From assembly GCA_964425575.1 (NCBI GenBank), contig CAYRMN010000014.1:1-31495 (forward strand): 31,495 nt of DNA, in the 5' to 3' direction. The translations under genes and the position numbers were made by a program. Numbering within the stretch: the first letter of the stretch is position 1; each line of letters begins with the position of its first letter. Of the stretch, positions 28,627 to 31,495 are shown one piece after another. Under the pieces are notes generated by a model. That model saw nothing but the letters and a program-made list of their open reading frames with translations, ran no database searches and was not told the origin of the DNA. Origin of the DNA: CAYRMN01 sp964425575 (GTDB taxonomy: Bacteria; Patescibacteriota; Patescibacteriia; 2-12-FULL-60-25).

Positions 28627-31347
28627 CTACTGACCGTGGCATTTCTTAAACTTTTTTCCAGACCCACACGGACAGATATCGTTGCGACCTACGTCTTTGA
28701 AGCGTGGATCAACGGCAGGGGAAGGGGATGATGTTGTAGACGATTCTTCCATCGTTTTTGCTGGTCCTTGCAACTGCATTCCGTTTGGCATGTTACGAGG
28801 CTGAAGATCTTGTTCAACGACCTGCTTCGCAATTTGGATTTTGAAAATGGTGTGAGCGACTTGGCGATCAATGAGGAGGAGAAGATCATGGAATAAACGA
28901 TAGGCTTCACGTTTGTATTCAACGAGCGGATCACGCTGACCATAGCCCTGCAGACTAATGGCTTTGCGCAGATGATCAATGGCATCAAGATGCTCGATCC
29001 AGAGTTCGTCCGTGGCCCGCAGTAAGACAGCTTTTTCAATTTCACTCATCAACCCACGGTCACCAATGGTTTCTTCCATTTTGGCGTAGACAGCCTTGCT
29101 CGCGTTCATCAGCGCTTGAATAAGGGCGGTGCGCTGGGCGGCGATGTCTGCCTTCGTATCAGTTGATGCGACGAGCGCTGTTAATGCGGGTAGCTCAATA
29201 TCTGATGGGAGAAAGGTTCGAGCGGATTTTTGTAAGTCCTCCAGTTGCCACTCACTTGAATCTTCGGCCACAGTATTGAGTAGAATGAGCTGTTCAATCT
29301 CGTGCTCAATCGCCTCCATCAGCATGGCTTTGAGCGGACGTTCTCCCTCTTGTGTCGGCTGGGTTGCAAGTTCGAGAATGTCGTGACGTCGCTTATAAAT
29401 GACAGTGCGGTGTTTATTAATAACGTCGTCGTATTCAAGGAGGTGCTTTCGAATATCAAAGTTGTGACCCTCAACTTTGTGCTGCGCAGATTCAAGCGCG
29501 CGCGAGAGGATGCTGTTCTCTATCGCTTCGTCATCTGGAACTTTTAAAAATTCCATGCGCGACTTCATCTTTTCAGAGCCAAAGATACGCATCAGATCAT
29601 CATCCATGGATACGTAGAATTGAGTCGAACCCGGGTCTCCCTGACGTCCGGCACGTCCACGTAATTGGTTATCAATGCGTCGGCTCTCGTGCCGTTCCGT
29701 GCCGAGTACATGAAGACCGCCAAGGCTGCGTACCTCTTCCATTTCTTTTGGATCAGGCGGATTACCTCCAAGTAAAATGTCGACACCGCGACCGGCCATG
29801 TTCGTAGCGATCGTTACGGCGCCTTTTCGTCCAGCTTGGGCAACGATTTCTCCTTCCCGCTCATGATTCTTTGCGTTCAGTAAATTGAAGGGCACGCCTT
29901 CTTGTTTTAACAGCTCTCCCAGGATTTCATTTTTTTCAATCGAAACCGTTCCAACCAAAATCGGCTGACCGGTTGCATGTCGTTCTTTAATCTCACGTAC
30001 GACAGCCTTGAATTTTCCCATTTCGTTTTTATATACACGATCGGGTAAATCTGTGCGGCGAGAGGTCTTATTGGATGGAATAACGACAACCTCAAGCTTG
30101 TAAATCTTATGAAACTCTTCCGCTTCCGTCTCGGCGGTACCCGTCATACCAGCAAGCTTGCCATACAGGCGGAAATAGTTTTGAAATGTAATCGTTGCCA
30201 TGGTGATTGATTCACGCTGGATTGGCACACGTTCTTTCGCTTCGATCGCCTGGTGTAAACCTTCGGAATAGCGACGGCCGACCATTAAGCGACCGGTAAA
30301 TTCATCCACAATGATTACTTCACCTTCTTTCACCACGTAATCCTTATCTTTTTTGTAGAGCACCTGAGCTCTCAGTGCCTGCTCCATGTGGTGAACCATT
30401 TTCATTCCACCTTGGGCATACAGGTTTTCAATGCCAAGCCATTGTTCCATTTTATTGATGCCTGATTCTGTCAACGTGGCGGAACGCTGCTTCTCATCGA
30501 TGAGATAGTCAGCTGTTTCTTCAAGTTTTGGAACGAGTTCCGCAAAGCGATAATAGAGCTGAGCAGCTTCTTCCGCCGGAGCACTGATAATGAGCGGCGT
30601 ACGTGCTTCATCAATCAAGATCGAGTCAACTTCATCCACAATGGCGAAGTTCAGTTCGCGTTGGGCCATGTCTTCAACCCGTCCCACCATGTTGTCGCGC
30701 AAATAATCAAAACCGAATTCGTTGTTGGTGCCGTAGGTAATGTCAGCTGCGTACGCGTCCCGGCGGCTCACAGGTCGCAGATAATCCATATCAACACGGA
30801 ACGATCCAGTCACATCACGTGCCTCATCATGCTGGGGCTCGGTCTTAAACGTTGGATCGTACCGAAAACCACCTTCATGCTGAATGCAGCCCACGCTCAG
30901 CCCAAGCGCAGCGTATACCTGTCCCATCCACACTGTATCGCGACGCGCCAGATAATCATTGACCGTAATTAAATGTACCCCTTTTCCAGTCAATGCATTC
31001 AAATAGATGGCGGCTACAGCTGTGAGCGTTTTGCCTTCTCCAGTTTTCATTTCTGCGATCCAACCTCGATGAAGCGCAATGCCTCCCATGAGCTGTACAT
31101 CATATTGCCGCTGTTTCAATACGCGCCGTGATGCCTCGCGTGCCACAGCGAATGCTTCAGGGAGCAGGGCATCAAGCGCCTCTCCCATAGTGAGGCGTTT
31201 CTTAAATTCAGTGGTTTTTTCTTTCAGCTGTTCATCAGACAGTGTCTGGATGCTCGTTTCCAGCGCATTGATCTGTTTGATCAATGGTTGCATCTTTGCA
31301 ATTTCGCGTGCATTTGGGTCACCGAAGAGTTTCTTGATAAAATCCAT
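28627..31347 (-). CDS. secA: Protein translocase ATPase SecA
   Basis: SecA drives preproteins through the SecYEG channel. The 906-residue protein has NBD1 with Walker A MKTGEGKT (100-107) and Walker B DEVD (238-241), the preprotein cross-linking domain, and NBD2 with TIATNMAGRGVDILLGGN and the DNQLRGRAGRQGDPGS motif. The helical wing and scaffold domains follow, and the C-terminal zinc-binding tail is CPCGSGKKFKKCHGQ, with the Cys-X-Cys and Cys-His ligands intact. About 35-40 extra residues (156-195, from EGGFRYDPTF to YLRPVSRR) precede AYAADITYGTNNEFGFDYLRD, where E. coli SecA has a short loop. I have seen this type of insertion in Patescibacteria. The start fits the MDFIKKLFGD opening and a -10 box 9 bases upstream. 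Confidence 0.98.
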   Translation of the reverse strand: MDFIKKLFGDPNAREIAKMQPLIKQINALETSIQTLSDEQLKEKTTEFKKRLTMGEALDALLPEAFAVAREASRRVLKQRQYDVQLMGGIALHRGWIAEMKTGEGKTLTAVAAIYLNALTGKGVHLITVNDYLARRDTVWMGQVYAALGLSVGCIQHEGGFRYDPTFKTEPQHDEARDVTGSFRVDMDYLRPVSRRDAYAADITYGTNNEFGFDYLRDNMVGRVEDMAQRELNFAIVDEVDSILIDEARTPLIISAPAEEAAQLYYRFAELVPKLEETADYLIDEKQRSATLTESGINKMEQWLGIENLYAQGGMKMVHHMEQALRAQVLYKKDKDYVVKEGEVIIVDEFTGRLMVGRRYSEGLHQAIEAKERVPIQRESITMATITFQNYFRLYGKLAGMTGTAETEAEEFHKIYKLEVVVIPSNKTSRRTDLPDRVYKNEMGKFKAVVREIKERHATGQPILVGTVSIEKNEILGELLKQEGVPFNLLNAKNHEREGEIVAQAGRKGAVTIATNMAGRGVDILLGGNPPDPKEMEEVRSLGGLHVLGTERHESRRIDNQLRGRAGRQGDPGSTQFYVSMDDDLMRIFGSEKMKSRMEFLKVPDDEAIENSILSRALESAQHKVEGHNFDIRKHLLEYDDVINKHRTVIYKRRHDILELATQPTQEGERPLKAMLMEAIEHEIEQLILLNTVAEDSSEWQLEDLQKSARTFLPSDIELPALTALVASTDTKADIAAQRTALIQALMNASKAVYAKMEETIGDRGLMSEIEKAVLLRATDELWIEHLDAIDHLRKAISLQGYGQRDPLVEYKREAYRLFHDLLLLIDRQVAHTIFKIQIAKQVVEQDLQPRNMPNGMQLQGPAKTMEESSTTSSPSPAVDPRFKDVGRNDICPCGSGKKFKKCHGQ

Positions 31348-31356
31348 ATTAGGCGC

Positions 31357-31362
31357 ATTCTA
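31357..31362 (-). promoter_or_regulatory. -10 box of secA
   Basis: On the minus strand TAGAAT ends 9 bases before the secA ATG, predicting a nearly leaderless mRNA. The -35 region is weak (TTCCCT at 17 bases). Confidence 0.5.
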
Positions 31363-31467
31363 GAAGAAAACTCTGAAAGAGGGAAGGGGAAAACTAAACT
31401 ACAGCAGGAGTAAGAGAGCGCGGGTACAGATCAAATAAATTGCATAAGCTCAGATACATCCTAGACT

Positions 31468-31485
31468 CCTCTGTCCCAACAGAGG
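31468..31485. repeat. Small hairpin at the window end
   Basis: CCTCTGT and ACAGAGG flank a CCCA loop, giving 7 bp. It lies upstream of secA near the window edge and could belong to an element or gene that continues outside. Nothing else is recognised between 31363 and 31495. Confidence 0.5.
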
Positions 31486-31495
31486 TATGCAAATC

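Overview
The window looks like a chromosomal segment of a Candidate Phyla Radiation (Patescibacteria) bacterium. The evidence is a compact layout with genes that touch or overlap, a type IV pilus cluster with no secretin, SecA and Lgt variants of a kind I associate with these bacteria, a surface protein with W..GWI repeats, a membrane protein with an RNxxAHE motif, and several families of intergenic palindromes. This placement is inference from gene content; no rRNA or tRNA gene is visible to confirm it.

Layout. Bases 1-570 are much richer in GC (41 of the first 60 bases are G or C) and carry the last 18 codons of a foreign-looking gene plus strong hairpins. This may be an assembly chimera or an acquired end. 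A small GIY-YIG nuclease gene follows, enclosed by a perfect 31-bp inverted repeat (637-667 and 1026-1056). Next come lepA, a 119-bp inverted-repeat element, an anchored protein of unknown function, recJ, an ABC exporter and an RNase HI gene. From 8223 to 21528 lies the type IV pilus locus: a secreted cysteine-rich surface protein, pilM, a pilN with a long linker, pilO, a small PilP-like protein, pilB, a CheY-like regulator, pilC, two pilins, the prepilin peptidase and four minor pilins. Then come ligA, a Ser/Thr protein kinase enclosed by two terminators, gatC-gatA, a membrane-anchored HEPN-like protein, lgt, and a DsbA-like thiol oxidoreductase. On the minus strand are a 40-residue ORF and secA.

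How they work together. The pilus genes make an assembly platform (PilM/N/O/C), an extension motor (PilB), a processing peptidase and at least six pilin-like subunits. SecA, the DsbA-like protein and Lgt serve export and maturation at the same envelope. LepA, GatCA, LigA, RecJ and RNase H are housekeeping genes.

Two themes stand out. (1) The hairpin repeats at 11033-11121 and 18687-18784 have the same arm ends, in the same orientation, as the repeat enclosing the GIY-YIG gene. They look like short derivatives of a roughly 420-bp GIY-YIG element, and one copy has been absorbed in frame into a minor pilin leader. (2) Most transcription units begin with a -10 box only 6-9 bases before the start codon and have no Shine-Dalgarno sequence, which suggests leaderless mRNAs. 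The kinase gene is the clear exception, with an AGGAGG.
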